A stretch of DNA of 64,000 bases from Bradyrhizobium sp. LHD-71. GTDB taxonomy: Bacteria > Pseudomonadota > Alphaproteobacteria > Rhizobiales > Xanthobacteraceae. Positions 1-11,000 of the stretch are shown here, piece after piece. A model generated the notes under the pieces. The model was not told the origin of the DNA. It saw nothing but the letters and a program-made list of their open reading frames with translations, and made no database searches. Made by a program: the position numbers and the translations under genes. Within the stretch, counting starts at the first letter, position 1. Each line of letters starts with the position of its first letter. The stretch covers positions 1-64,000 of the forward strand of contig NZ_JAVIFX010000007.1 in assembly GCF_031157255.1 (NCBI RefSeq), in the 5' to 3' direction.

Positions 1-73
1 GTGTCGTTTATGGATCAGAAATTCGCACGATGGACTCGCGGCAACGATGGTGCGAATTTCTGATCCACGACAC
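1..73. repeat. Long imperfect inverted repeat
   Basis: Bases 1-28 and 50-73 are reverse complements, apart from a 4-base insertion (about 8-11) in the left arm. The arms share the core GGATCAGAAATTCGCAC and the outer ends GTGTCGT/ACGACAC. The loop is 21 bases. No T-run follows on either strand, so it is more likely an interspersed palindromic element (REP or miniature transposon type) than a simple terminator. The left edge may continue outside the window. Confidence 0.6.
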
Positions 74-166
74 TAGCGTCATTCTCGCTTGCATGGCTCG
101 CCCGCGCTTGTCAAAACAGGCGATGCCTTGCACGCATGCAACTCTCTCGTCGATGGTCCAAAGCGC

Positions 167-1069
167 GTGACAGCATTCACGCTTGCGCATCTGTCGGACC
201 CTCACCTTCCGCCGCTGCCGAAGCCGCGATTGCGCGAGCTGCTCGGCAAACGCGCGCTCGGCTATGTCAACTGGGTCCGCAATCGCAAATTCCGTCACGC
301 ACGCGAGATCGTCGATGTGTTGACGGCCGACCTGCTGGCGCAGGCGCCGGATCATATCGCGGTGACCGGCGATCTCGTCAACATCGGCCTGGAGGCGGAG
401 TTCACACCCGCAATCGACTGGTTGCGCACGATCGGTTCGCCACACGACGTGACACTGGTGCCCGGCAACCACGACGCCTACGTCGCTTCGACCTGGCCAC
501 GCGGCGTCGACGTATGGCGCGACTACATGCGCGGCGATGGCGCCGCGCATGCGAGCAACCTGCAATTTCCTTTCGAGCGCCGTCGCGGCCCATTGCTGCT
601 GATCGGCACATCGACCGCTGTGCCGACGGCGCCGTTCATGGCGACCGGACGGCTCGGGGCGCGGCAGATCGCAGATCTCGAAGCGCTGTTGTCACAGCAT
701 GCGGCCGACGACGCTTTCAAGGTGCTGCTGATCCATCACCCGCCGCGCTCGGCCCGATCGCGCCGGCACAAGCGGCTGACCGACGCCAGCGACCTGCTCG
801 GCGTGCTGCGCAGGCACGGCGTCGATCTGATCCTGCACGGACACGATCACACCCATTCGCTGACGTGGTTCGACGGCCCCGCGGGCCGGATCCCGGCGGT
901 CGGCGTTCCGTCCGCCTCCCAGGTCATCGACGGCAAGCACGATCCTGCAGCCTATAATCTGTTTCGCATTGTGCGAGACGGCCATGCCTGGCATTGCGAC
1001 TGGAGCGTGCGCGGCCTCGCTTCGCCTGAAACCGGCGTGGCGGAGCTGCGGCAACAGGAGCTGCGCTGA
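167..1069 (+). CDS. Calcineurin-like metallophosphoesterase
   Basis: Cytosolic phosphoesterase of about 300 residues with the full two-metal motif set: D-x-H in LSDPHL near residue 10, GDLVN near 68, GNHD near 98, HHPP near 188 and HGHDHTH near 226. These ligate the binuclear metal centre and define the calcineurin-like/Icc-type family. The natural substrate (cyclic nucleotide, phosphodiester or other) cannot be read from the sequence. An open frame begins at ATG 89, but family proteins start just before the LAHLSDPHL strand. I therefore chose GTG 167; the extra 26 residues look unstructured and overlap the region next to the upstream repeat. It is convergent with the next gene, with 25 bases between stops. 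Confidence 0.85.
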   Translation: MTAFTLAHLSDPHLPPLPKPRLRELLGKRALGYVNWVRNRKFRHAREIVDVLTADLLAQAPDHIAVTGDLVNIGLEAEFTPAIDWLRTIGSPHDVTLVPGNHDAYVASTWPRGVDVWRDYMRGDGAAHASNLQFPFERRRGPLLLIGTSTAVPTAPFMATGRLGARQIADLEALLSQHAADDAFKVLLIHHPPRSARSRRHKRLTDASDLLGVLRRHGVDLILHGHDHTHSLTWFDGPAGRIPAVGVPSASQVIDGKHDPAAYNLFRIVRDGHAWHCDWSVRGLASPETGVAELRQQELR

Positions 1070-1094
1070 CGGGGGTTACGCTAAGCAGCCGTTG

Positions 1095-1652
1095 CTAGAA
1101 CGAATAAAGCGCCGCGATCATGGCTGCTGCGAACAAGGCGACAGCGCCGACCAGAAGACCTGCGAGGAACGGCCAGACGCGTGAACGCCTGCGCGGCATC
1201 GGAGCCGCCTGACTGACCTGCACCGGGACGGCAAGCGCGTGTTCTCGCTCGATCATTCGCCGGGCGACATAGTTGGTCACCGCCTGGACAATCACCGGAA
1301 CGTCGTTGGACTCGGCCAGCACGATGCGCCCGTATCGCGTATCCTGGACGAGGCGATAGCTGCGCTTGTCGCGCCCCATCACCACGTGCGCAACGACGTC
1401 GACCCACAGCCGCGGCGGATCGCCCCGGCTGATGCCGCGATCGAAAAGGTCGATGCTTTCCGGAATCTCAGAAAACAGCGGGTCGAGCGCGTCCGAGAGA
1501 ATCTCAAGGCGGGCAACTTCCGCATCGCGCAGGTCGACCACGACCCCGGTGCGGTCGGCAGCTTCGATTCGGGCCTGACGCAGGGCGTCGCGCAACCGAC
1601 GCGGACGGCCCTCACCCGCATTATCGGCAGTGCCAGTGGCTCCGTCGCTCAT
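1095..1652 (-). CDS. Tail-anchored hypothetical protein
   Basis: A 185-residue protein I do not recognise as a named family. Residues 1-150 are soluble and rich in Arg/Asp/Val, with a beta/alpha pattern (segment GVVVDLRDAEVARLEIL, then LWVDVVAHVVMG, then RYGRIVLAESNDVPVIVQAV). A basic patch (PMPRRRSRVWP) precedes one C-terminal membrane helix, about 165-183 (FLAGLLVGAVALFAAAMIAAL). It therefore probably faces the cytosol and is anchored by its tail. A GGGA ribosome-binding site lies about 6 bases before the start. Codon use matches its neighbours. Confidence 0.7.
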   Translation of the reverse strand: MSDGATGTADNAGEGRPRRLRDALRQARIEAADRTGVVVDLRDAEVARLEILSDALDPLFSEIPESIDLFDRGISRGDPPRLWVDVVAHVVMGRDKRSYRLVQDTRYGRIVLAESNDVPVIVQAVTNYVARRMIEREHALAVPVQVSQAAPMPRRRSRVWPFLAGLLVGAVALFAAAMIAALYSF

Positions 1653-1792
1653 GAATAATCCCGTGTTTCCGGAGTGTTAACTTAGCAGTAACCATTCAGG
1701 AAACCAAGTAACTGGAACCCGGACGACCGGTGCGGACAGCCTCGTCACAGGCTGCCCGAGCAGCTTACCCCGACGCACTTCGCTCAAGACGA

Positions 1793-1831
1793 AAGAGGCC
1801 CTGGCCGGCGTTGCACCGGACAGGGCCTCTT
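1793..1831 (-). terminator. Hairpin downstream of aceA-DUF4170
   Basis: A perfect 11-bp stem (AAGAGGCCCTG, 1793-1803, with CAGGGCCTCTT, 1821-1831) encloses a 17-base loop. It lies 47 bases past the DUF4170 stop codon. On the minus strand the stem is followed by TCGTCTT, a short and weak T-rich stretch. It probably ends the minus-strand aceA transcript. Bases 1653-1792 between the two minus-strand genes show no other feature I can support. Confidence 0.55.
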
Positions 1832-1877
1832 GGATGATCAAGGCTGCGGAGAAATCCGCGACCTTATGGGTGGCAGG

Positions 1878-2084
1878 TCAGACTATCGCCTTGCGCGGCT
1901 CCTCGACGATCGAGAAGCGCACGTTGCAACGATGGCGGTTCTTCTCCGACAGCGTGCGCCAGGCAGTCTCCGCCTCCTTGCGCGACGGGAACGGACCTTC
2001 CACCTGAGCCGTCCCATGCACGAGCTGGTGGAAGTTCAACGACCGGAATTCGCCGCCAACGACCCAATAGTGAGTGCCGTGCAT
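1878..2084 (-). CDS. DUF4170 family small protein
   Basis: A 68-residue protein matching the DUF4170 pattern: YWVVGGEF near the N-terminus, a central G-x-A-x-V-x-GPFPS turn, then a Trp-containing helix and the ending VRFSIVEE. These are small uncharacterised proteins found mainly in alphaproteobacteria; no biochemical role is known to me. A strong AGGAGG site lies 5 bases before the ATG. The gap to the aceA stop is only 12 bases, so it is almost certainly co-transcribed with isocitrate lyase. No membrane segment or signal peptide. Confidence 0.85.
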   Translation of the reverse strand: MHGTHYWVVGGEFRSLNFHQLVHGTAQVEGPFPSRKEAETAWRTLSEKNRHRCNVRFSIVEEPRKAIV

Positions 2085-2096
2085 TTTCGCCTCCTT

Positions 2097-3395
2097 TTAT
2101 TCCGCGGCTTGCGCCTTGGGTGACGACTTGAACTGAGCAGCCTCGGTCGAATCGTGCAGCGCCGTCGTCGAGCTCTGGCCGCCGGTGATGGTCATCGACA
2201 CGAGATCGAAGTAGCCGGTGCCGACTTCGCGCTGGTGGCGCGTCGCCGAGTAGCCGTGCTGCTCGGACGCAAACTCCGCCTGCTGGAGGCGCGAGTAGGC
2301 GGCCATGCCTTCGCTCTTGTAGCCGCGTGCAAGTTCGAACATGCCGTGGTTGAGCGAGTGGAAGCCCGCCAGGGTCACGAACTGGAACTTGTAGCCCATC
2401 GCGCCGATCTCGCGCTGGAACTTGGCGATGGTGGCCTTGTCGATATTGGCTTCCCAGTTGAACGAGGGCGAGCAGTTATAGGCCAGCATCTTGTTCGGAT
2501 AGACCTTGTGCACGGCCTCGGCGAACTCCTTCGCCTCGTCGAGGTTCGGCGTCGAGGTCTCCCACCACAACAGGTCGGCATACTTCGCGAAGGCGATGCC
2601 GCGCTTGATGCAGTGCTTGAGGCCGGTGCCGGGCTTGAGGTGGAAGAAGCCTTCAGCCGTGCGCTCGCCGGTGATGAACTCGCGATCGCGCTCGTCCACA
2701 TCGGCGGTGATCAGCTTGGCGCTTTCCGCGTCCGTGCGGGCCAGCACGAAGGTCGGCGTGCCGCAGACGTCGGCAGCAAGCCGCGCCGCGATCAGGTTGC
2801 GCTCATGCGCTGCGGTCGGGATCAGAACCTTGCCGCCCATGTGGCCGCACTTCTTCTCCGACGCGAGCTGGTCTTCGAAGTGGACGCCGGCCGCGCCTGC
2901 CTCGATGTAAGCCTTCATGATCTCGAACGAGTTCAGCGGACCACCGAAGCCGGCTTCCGCGTCGGCGACGATCGGCACGAACCAATCGATCTTGGCGCCG
3001 CCTTCGGAGTGCTCGATCTGGTCGGCACGCTGGAAGGTCTTGTTGATGCGGCGGGCAAGCTCGGGGCCGGCGTTAGCCGGATAGAGGCTTTGGTCCGGAT
3101 ACATCTGACCGGCGGTGTTGGCGTCAGCCGCGACCTGCCAGCCCGAGAGGTAGATGGCGTTGAGGCCGGCGCGAGCCTGCTGCATCGCCTGGTTGCCGGT
3201 GACGGCGCCCAGCGAGTTGACGAAGGGCTCCTTCTTCAGCGACTCCCAAAGACGGTTCGCGCCCTTGGTGGCGAGCGTGTGCTCGACCTTCACCGAGCCG
3301 CGCAGCTTCTCCACTTCCGCAACGGTGTACGGGCGGGTGATGCCGTCGAAGCGCCCCTTCGGCGCGGGAACCAGATCGTCAAACGTCTTCGCCAT
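2097..3395 (-). CDS. aceA: Isocitrate lyase
   Basis: Glyoxylate-shunt enzyme that splits isocitrate to glyoxylate and succinate, allowing growth on acetate and fatty acids. The 432-residue product has the signature [10 protein letters not shown] near residue 190 with the catalytic Cys, the metal-site segment [10 protein letters not shown] before it, and the late SPSFNW segment typical of the family. Length fits the short bacterial form. Two adjacent ATGs exist at 3398 and 3395. AGGAG at 3402-3406 is 6 bases from 3395 but only 3 from 3398, so I prefer the second. A DUF4170 gene follows in the same operon and the ScfR-type regulator is divergent, which suggests control by short-chain acyl-CoA or acetate status. 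Confidence 0.97.
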   Translation of the reverse strand: MAKTFDDLVPAPKGRFDGITRPYTVAEVEKLRGSVKVEHTLATKGANRLWESLKKEPFVNSLGAVTGNQAMQQARAGLNAIYLSGWQVAADANTAGQMYPDQSLYPANAGPELARRINKTFQRADQIEHSEGGAKIDWFVPIVADAEAGFGGPLNSFEIMKAYIEAGAAGVHFEDQLASEKKCGHMGGKVLIPTAAHERNLIAARLAADVCGTPTFVLARTDAESAKLITADVDERDREFITGERTAEGFFHLKPGTGLKHCIKRGIAFAKYADLLWWETSTPNLDEAKEFAEAVHKVYPNKMLAYNCSPSFNWEANIDKATIAKFQREIGAMGYKFQFVTLAGFHSLNHGMFELARGYKSEGMAAYSRLQQAEFASEQHGYSATRHQREVGTGYFDLVSMTITGGQSSTTALHDSTEAAQFKSSPKAQAAE

Positions 3396-3398
3396 CAT

Positions 3399-3567
3399 TT
3401 TCTCCTTACATTCTTGACAAGGCGGGTGCGAAACCGTGTCGCGGAGATAACGCCAAAGCGATTACGTTCGATAGATACTGGTGGACGGGAATCGTGAATT
3501 CTTGTAACATCCATACTTGTGATAAATGTCATTTTGTAAATTTTGTAAAAACCCAGGGCTGAACCGC
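3399..3567. promoter_or_regulatory. Divergent aceA/ScfR control region
   Basis: This AT-richer gap separates aceA (minus) from its probable regulator (plus). It holds a perfect tandem repeat ATTTTGTAA ATTTTGTAA at 3531-3548, so TTGTAA occurs at 3534-3539 and 3543-3548 with a 9-base period. A third TTGTAA is at 3502-3507. I infer an operator for the divergent HTH regulator, overlapping its own promoter or leader. No sigma-70 boxes could be assigned with confidence. Confidence 0.5.
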
Positions 3568-5028
3568 ATGGCAACGCGCCCAACTGCCACCGAAACGGGA
3601 AGAAAGCTGTTCGTCGGACCGCGTTTCCGACGGATCCGGCAGCAGCTCGGCCTGTCGCAGACCCAGATTGCCGAGGGGCTCGGCATGTCGCCGAGCTATA
3701 TCAACCTCATCGAACGCAATCAGCGGCCGGTGACGGCACAGCTACTGCTGCGCCTGGCTGAGACCTACGACCTCGACCTGCGTGATCTGGCGACCGCCGA
3801 CGAGGATCGCTTCTTCGCCGAGCTCAACGAGATCTTCTCCGATCCGCTGTTCCGCCAGATCGACCTGCCGAAGCAGGAATTGCGCGACCTCGCCGAGCTC
3901 GCCCCCGGCGTGACCCACGCGCTGCAGCGGCTCTATGCGGCCTACACCGAGGCGCGCCGCGGCGAGACGATGGTTGCCGCCCAGATCGCCGACCGAACCG
4001 ATGGCGTGCGCTTCGAGGCCAATCCGATCGAGCGCGTGCGCGACCTGATCGAAGCCAACCGCAACTATTTTCCGGATCTCGAGCAGGCCGCGGAGGGCTT
4101 ACGCGACGAGATCGAGGTCGCGAGCCAGGACATGTTTGCCGCGCTGTCGACGCGGCTGCGCGAAAAGCACTCCACCACCGTGCGCATCATGCCGATCGAG
4201 GTGATGCGGGAAACGCTGCGGCGCTGGGACCGGCATCGCCGGCAGATTCTGATCTCCGAGCTCGTCGATCCGTCCGGCCGCGCCTTCCAGCTCGCTTTCC
4301 AGATCGCGCTTGCGGAGAACGGCCCGCTGCTCGACGCGATCGTCACGCGCACCGGCGCGCTGGACGACACCAGCCGTCGCCTCTATCGCATCACGCTTGC
4401 CAACTACTTCGCCGCCGCGGTGATGATGCCGTATCAGCCGTTTCATACGGCCGCCGAGAGCCTCGGCTACGACGTGCATGTGCTGGGACAGCGCTTCAGC
4501 GCAAGCTTCGAGCAAGTGTGCCATCGCCTGACGACGCTGCAGCGACCAACCTCGCGCGGCGTGCCATTCTTCATGCTGCGCGTCGACAATGCGGGCAACG
4601 TGTCGAAGCGGTTTTCGTCAGGCACTTTCCCGTTCTCGAAGTTCGGCGGCACCTGTCCGCTCTGGAACGTGCATTCGACCTTCGATACGCCAGACCGCCT
4701 GCTGAGCCAGATCATCGAACTGCCGGACGGCAGCAAGTATTTCTCGATCGCGCAGACCGTGCGCCGGCCGGCCGCGCCGCATGCGCAGCCGCAGCCACGT
4801 TTCGCGCTGGGTCTCGGTTGCGAACTGCGCCACGCCGCGCGGCTGGTCTATGCCGCAGGCTTCGATCTCGAGAAGACGGAAGGCACGCCGATCGGCGTCA
4901 ACTGCCGGCTGTGCGAGCGGGAAAACTGCAGCCAGCGCGCCGAGCCGCCGCTGACGCGAGCGCTGATCCTGGACGAGAACACGCGACGGATGACGTCGTT
5001 CTCGTTCAGCAATGCCAGGGAGCTGTGA
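3568..5028 (+). CDS. ScfR-type HTH regulator, short-chain fatty acyl-CoA family
   Basis: DNA-binding regulator of about 486 residues. Residues 15-70 are an XRE-type helix-turn-helix (RIRQQLGLSQTQIAEGL, then MSPSYINLIERNQRPV). A central IrrE-like region (around TLANYFAAAVMMPYQPF) and a C-terminal DUF2083-type domain follow, with a cysteine cluster GVNCRLCERENCSQR near residue 455. This architecture matches the RamB/ScfR regulators of glyoxylate and propionate/acetate genes, and the divergent isocitrate lyase supports that role. An upstream ATG at 3526 would add 14 residues (MSFCKFCKNP...). It lies inside the TTGTAA repeats, so I chose ATG 3568. Convergent with the giant exoprotein gene, 21 bases between stops. 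Confidence 0.88.
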   Translation: MATRPTATETGRKLFVGPRFRRIRQQLGLSQTQIAEGLGMSPSYINLIERNQRPVTAQLLLRLAETYDLDLRDLATADEDRFFAELNEIFSDPLFRQIDLPKQELRDLAELAPGVTHALQRLYAAYTEARRGETMVAAQIADRTDGVRFEANPIERVRDLIEANRNYFPDLEQAAEGLRDEIEVASQDMFAALSTRLREKHSTTVRIMPIEVMRETLRRWDRHRRQILISELVDPSGRAFQLAFQIALAENGPLLDAIVTRTGALDDTSRRLYRITLANYFAAAVMMPYQPFHTAAESLGYDVHVLGQRFSASFEQVCHRLTTLQRPTSRGVPFFMLRVDNAGNVSKRFSSGTFPFSKFGGTCPLWNVHSTFDTPDRLLSQIIELPDGSKYFSIAQTVRRPAAPHAQPQPRFALGLGCELRHAARLVYAAGFDLEKTEGTPIGVNCRLCERENCSQRAEPPLTRALILDENTRRMTSFSFSNAREL

Positions 5029-5049
5029 GGGCGTTGTGCTATCCGCGCG

Positions 5050-8000
5050 CTATCGTCCAGCAAGGTTGCGCTGCTCGGCTTCTGCCAACTGCTGCTTCTG
5101 CTCTTCGGTCAGGTCACCGAGACCGATCACCTGCAGGCGGCTGTTTGGATTGTAGCTTTGCTGGCCGGGCGTTCGACGGCGACGTTCCTCTTCGCCGCTC
5201 TCCGGCGCATCACCGCTGCCTCCTCCAAATCCGAGCACCTCGACGATAATGATCGACGGCTGGTCATTGGCCGTTGTTTCCGGCGCCTGACTGCCCTGAG
5301 TTGCGGCTGCCGTCTGCGATGCCGTAGTCAACGCGCCGGTGTCGCTCGTGTTTGTCGGCACGCCGATCACGGTGCCTGTTCCCTGGATATTGTCGGCGCC
5401 TCGAATTGCTTGCGCACCGATCACGAGGTTGCCGGAGAACCTGACCCCGGCGTCGCCAGTATCGACCACGCCGCCCGGTGCGAACAACCACATATTGCCG
5501 GGCTCCTGTCCGGCTTCGGTGATCAGCGTCGCGATGCCCGAGCCCGACGCAGCACCAGTGAATTCCAGCGTCGAAGCGCCGGTCGCCGGATCGAACACGA
5601 GCCGCGGCGGGGGCGCGAGCACGGCCGTCTTCGCACCCCTGCCCGCATTGATGTCGCCATAGGACGACCAGATCAGCATGTTGCCGCCCATGGCGAACAC
5701 GCGCGACTGGTTCACGATGAAATCCTGATCCAGCATGATGTTGATGTCACCGCTTCGCATTGCAACGATGCCAAGCTGGTCAGCGGTTTTCTGCGCGGAG
5801 ATCGTCCTGCCGGCAAACGTCCTGACGTCCGACGAGATCTCCGGACCGGTCACCACGACACCGCCGTTGATGCCACCGCCCGGCACGAGGATGTCGATGC
5901 CGCCGTCATAGACCGACTTGATCTGGCTGTAGCTCAGCGACAGATCGCCGCCATAACCGTGCCCCGCAGGGAACAGGCTCGCGATCGCGTCGTAGCCGGC
6001 GTTGTAGTTTTCTGTTGCCTGGCCTTCCGTGCCGGTACGGATCAGCTCCTGATAGAAGACCTTACGGATGAACGCGTTGCGGTCGCCCGCGGGCATATTC
6101 TCGAACATGGCCCAGGCCTGCGCCACGTCCAGCGACTGGTTGCCGGTGCGCTGTCGCATGAACGCGAGCATCTCGTTCGTGTAGCCGTAGCGACCGCTCA
6201 ACGAGCCCGGCTCGATATACGCGTCCGCGAACCTCGCATAATCGGGACCGGCGGCACCCATGCCGACCATCAGCGCGATGTCGGCGCTCTTGCCCTCGGG
6301 GAGGAAAGTGTTGAGCTGGTCGCCGACCGACTGGATGCCATTGCTCTTGCCGAGATCGAGATGGCGCCCGGTGATCATCTCCAGTCGCCCCGGTCCACCG
6401 ATCCAGATGCCGCCGCCATCGGGCCAGCCACCGCCGCGAATATTGATGATACCTGGCTGGCGAAAATCCCGCCCCGCAATGATCGAGGTGACCTGATCCT
6501 CGGTGAAGTTCTGGCCGATGAAGGCAAGGTCGATGATGTCTCGACCCGCGCGGATCTGCGTCGGCTTCGGCATCACGAGCAGCGCAGCGTTGCCCTGATA
6601 AGCTTCGAACGAATCGCCAACAATATCCCCGGCCACCGCATAGATGCGAACCGGATTGGCGTCCGCGACCCGATAGAGGCTGGCCGAATGGCTCTGTGAG
6701 CGGTCATAGCCGGGATAGGCGCCCGGCAGGGTCTCGATCAAAGTTCGCGCGAGTACAGTGAGATCTGTCGTTGGTACAAACAACCGTGACGGATCCGCGT
6801 CGGACATGACGATTTTCCAGAAGGTCTGGAGCGTATTGGAATCGATATCGATATGCACTGATCCTGCGGACAGCAACGTCAGATCGCCGTTACGCGCAGG
6901 CGGCAACAACATTGGCCCGAGTGACATGTCTCCGTTAAAGGCAACAGCTTCCACGGTTCCCGGATAAACGTAGTAGGCAAAATCGTCATAGATTCGGGGG
7001 CCGTTGAGAATATCGATGAACTGTGTCTCCCGTGAAGCTGGACTGGTGCCGCTCGACAGCGCCATATCGCCTGCGATCGCGTACGCCGAAATGGCGCTGC
7101 GCTCGCCATAAGTGGAGAGATAAGACGATACACCACGCGGAATGGGAGAGCCGTCCAGTGCGTATGCCAGCGTCGGGTTGAAGACACTGCCGATGATTGC
7201 CTCGCCGCGTGTCACAATATCGATCGCCGCGTCGCCCAGCCCGAAGTGGGCGCCAAACTGCAACGACCTGCTGTCTGATACTCCGGCCGTCGTCCAACTT
7301 CCCCCGGTTACCGAACCGAGATTGCGGCCAATGTCGAATACACCGGCGCCATGCGCCACATAGATCTGGTTGCCGAGCGCGTCGCGCCCGGTGGTGACCG
7401 TCACATCTCCACCGGCAAGCGCATGCGCGCTCGCCGCATCGGGCGAGGTGCCGGCAAAAATGCCGCTACTTGCCGCGGCAAGATTGAGGGCGACAAGGTC
7501 GCGGCCGGCATCGACGCGAATGTTGCCACCGCCCAGCGTCGCCGCGCCTTCCCGGAACAATCCGTGCTTGACGCCCCACGCCGGCTGCTCGGTGAACAGG
7601 CCACTCGACTCGCTGGTCTCGCCCTGCGTCAGCACCCATTCGCTGAAATTCTGCGGTCCAACACCGCCGCCGCCGCTGATTAGATCTCGGCCGGCGCCGA
7701 GGATATCACGCTGCGCTGTCAGACTCAAATCACCGCCGCCATAGGCCAGCATGAAGCGGCCGCCGTCATAGGCGCGTCGACCATCGGGGAGCGCGGTGAA
7801 GCTTCCCCCTGCGGGCTGGATATCGGCCGGCCGGCCCGCAGTGTAGAGCGCCGAATAACTGATCGATCCGACACGTATCGTGGATTGCAGATGGATATCT
7901 CTCGACGCGGCGACTGCAATATTGCCGGTGCCAGTACGCACCACGGTGCCGGGCTTGAAGATGACGTTGCCCTTGCCTTCCACGAGCTGGAACTGCGGCC

Positions 8001-11000
8001 GCACCGCGAGCGGATCGCCGGCGGCAAGATCCGCGCCGCCGACGAAATTGAAGGACCAGGAGCGGTCATCGATCAGCGCCGTGCCGACGGCGCCTCCGGC
8101 AAACCCGTCCGACAGCGAGGCGTCGAACACCACATTGCCGGCGGCCCGCAGGGTCAGCACGCCCGGCACCTTGTCGGCACCGAAGCGGAAGCTGGATAGA
8201 TCCCAGGCTTGTGTCAGCCGAAGATCGCTGGTCGGCGGCGTGAGCAGTGTTGTGACAACGGGTGTTTCCGTGACGCGGGTGGTTCCGCCCGGTACGAAGT
8301 CCCCTCCCGAAATGCCAATGGCAATATTGCTACCGAGCGCGACCCTCAAGGTGCCACCGTTGACGAACTCCAGCGTATCTCCTGAAGAAATGACTGCAAG
8401 TGTGCTCCCGGAAGGATATTCCGCTTTGATCGCCCCATTCGCTCCTCGGACGATCACATGACTATCAAACCTGAAAAAGGCCGAGCCAGTGTTCCTATTT
8501 GTGACGACCGCACCAGCCGAGAGTGCGACCGTGCTCTGCGTATTGACGAGCGTTATGTCAGTCCGGACAAGAGTGCTGGTCGGCGTATAGCCACCGACGA
8601 CAATCGCCTGCAGGTTCGCCGTGAGCGTCGCAACGCTTCCGCCGCCGGACAACCGGATCGATTGACCGGCGCCGAGATTGATTTCGTCACCGGCCGAGAA
8701 AGTGGAGATCAGCGTGCCGTCGCCAGCATAGACCGCGCCCGCTGCATTGGCGCGCAGGCGCCCGCCGTTCGGCAGGGACAACGTCGCGCCATCGGCGAGC
8801 GTTACGCCATCGGTGCTGATGGCGACAAGGTTCAAGCGGGCCGAGCCACCAGCGGTGGCGGCAATCTGGACATCGTTCACAGCGAATTCGCCGCCCGACG
8901 GCAAGGTGACCGGCAAGGGAGCGTCGCTGCCGACAACGCTGAAGTTGCCGGCGCCGTGGCTCTTCAACTGCGTTCCGGCCGGCAGCGCGCCGATGCGGAC
9001 GCCTACCGCACTGAATGATCCTGCCGTCAGCACGGCAACGACCGGCGAGCTCCCGCGCAGACTGAAGCCAACCGGCCCTCCCACGACGATTCTGCTGCCG
9101 GGTTGCAGGCTGTAACTGAGACTTGCATGGATCTTTTCGGATGTGCCGTCCGGGTGGATCAGGGCAATGTTCGTACTCGTGTCGCCCTCAATCCTGATCT
9201 GTGTACCCGCTGCGGTGCCATCAGGAAAAAAGATCGTGGTTGCGCCGGGCACACTAATGCGGCCGTTCTGATCGCGCAGTTCTACACGGGCGCCATCCTG
9301 CGGGATGTCGATGTCGACGACCACGCCGGCAGGCGTCAGCAGCATCCCGCTTCCAAGGCCTGACGGCAGTATAATCGCGGTGTTGGATGGCAGCCCGAGC
9401 GTCCCGCCAGGATTGATGAGGGCCGCAATCGTGCCTGGCACGCCGGCATTGGCGTTGATGACCTCCGCACCTGGCGTGACGGCCAGCTCCAAGCGAAGAC
9501 CGGGATTGTTGGCGAGCAGCCGATCCTTGATCTGTGCGGTGTAGCTCGCAAAGGTGGTGGCGTCGCCCCGCACCTGATCCTGCACTGCGCCGTCGATCAC
9601 ACCGTTGGAGTCGCTCAGGTCATAGACCTTATATCCCTCGGCGATGATCTGCGCCGCGCCCAGGATCATGCCGTTGATCGGCATGACGCCGAGATCGGTG
9701 CCGCCGGCAATCTGCGGCGCCCGCAGATGCAGCGTACCGGCAAGGCCGTTGCCCGACTGGGTTACGCCGAGGTCAATCAGAGAGCCGCCGCGGATGTCGA
9801 CCACGGCATCATAATTGGTGATGTCGTTGTTGTCCGCATCGAGCCGATATGTGCCGGAGCTGAGCGAAACTGAGCCACCCTTGCCCGAGCCGTCGAAACT
9901 CTCGCCCCTGACGCTGAGCACCGAGCCGCCCGCGAGGATAACGTCATCGGCGGCTGCCAGCGTGATCGAGCCGCCGGTCTCCCCCGAAGCATCGATCGTT
10001 CCAGCGACGGTGATCCCGCCGTCATCGACCGTCAGCTTGAACTCGCGCGTCCTGGTGACGCCGTCGATCAAGGCATCGCCCGAGCGCAAGCGGACCGCGC
10101 GCGACATCACGAAGCCGCCGCTGTTGAGCGCGGCCTGCATGGCGCCGAAGCTCGGCAGACTGCCGGCATCGAGCACAAAGCTGCCGCCGCGCGCCTGACC
10201 GGCAATGGTGAAGCTACCTTCCGGCACCGTAACCGTGAGCTTGCCGCCCTCCTTGGTATCGGCGAGATCGAGTAGCGCACCGGCTTGCACCAGGACGTTG
10301 CCTGTCTGAGAAACAAGCGCGATGTCTCCCGCCGGCAGGGTGCGCGTCTGATCGAAGAACGCCTGGTCGCGGCCGCTGACGTCGAGCTTTGCACTGGCGG
10401 CGACAGTCAGATCATTGACGGCGTCGAGTGTCAGCACGCCGGCCGGCAGACGGATTTCGGTAGCGACTGAGACCGCATTGCCGGAGAGGACGAGCTGGCC
10501 GCCGGTACCGATGCGTTGCCCGCGGTCCGCAAGCGCAGTGCGATTGCCGGCCAGAAGATTGAGAGTGCCGGTTGCCGTCAACGACTGGAAAGCCGCATTG
10601 GCCGTCGTGATGAACGGCGCCGCGACGGTGAGGTTGGTCGGTGCTGCGCCGCCGGCAGTCAGGCCACCTTCACCGCTGAACGAGACTTCAGCGGCCTCCA
10701 TCGTGACAGCGCCGAAGCCGAGGATCGCGCTCTCCCCGTCGGCAATGGTCAAGCGATCCGCCGTCAGGAGCAGCGCGCCGGCGGTGCCCGCCGGATCGGA
10801 CGAAGGCGCATTGCCGGTGGAGTTGCGCAGCGTGAGCTGCTGCGCGCCGATCGTGATGACGCCGCCACTCTTCTGGTTAAGGGCGCTACCGTCGAGCACA
10901 AGCTCTGCGACGGTGGCAAGGCCAGTCGCGGGGTTGCGCAGGTCGAAGTTTCCATTGGCATGGAAACCGATGCCGTTGTAACCGCGCAGCACGAGGCGCT

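Noticed and set aside
2154-3497. 447-residue frame opposite aceA
   Set aside because: No domain pattern; isocitrate lyase motifs on the minus strand are unambiguous.
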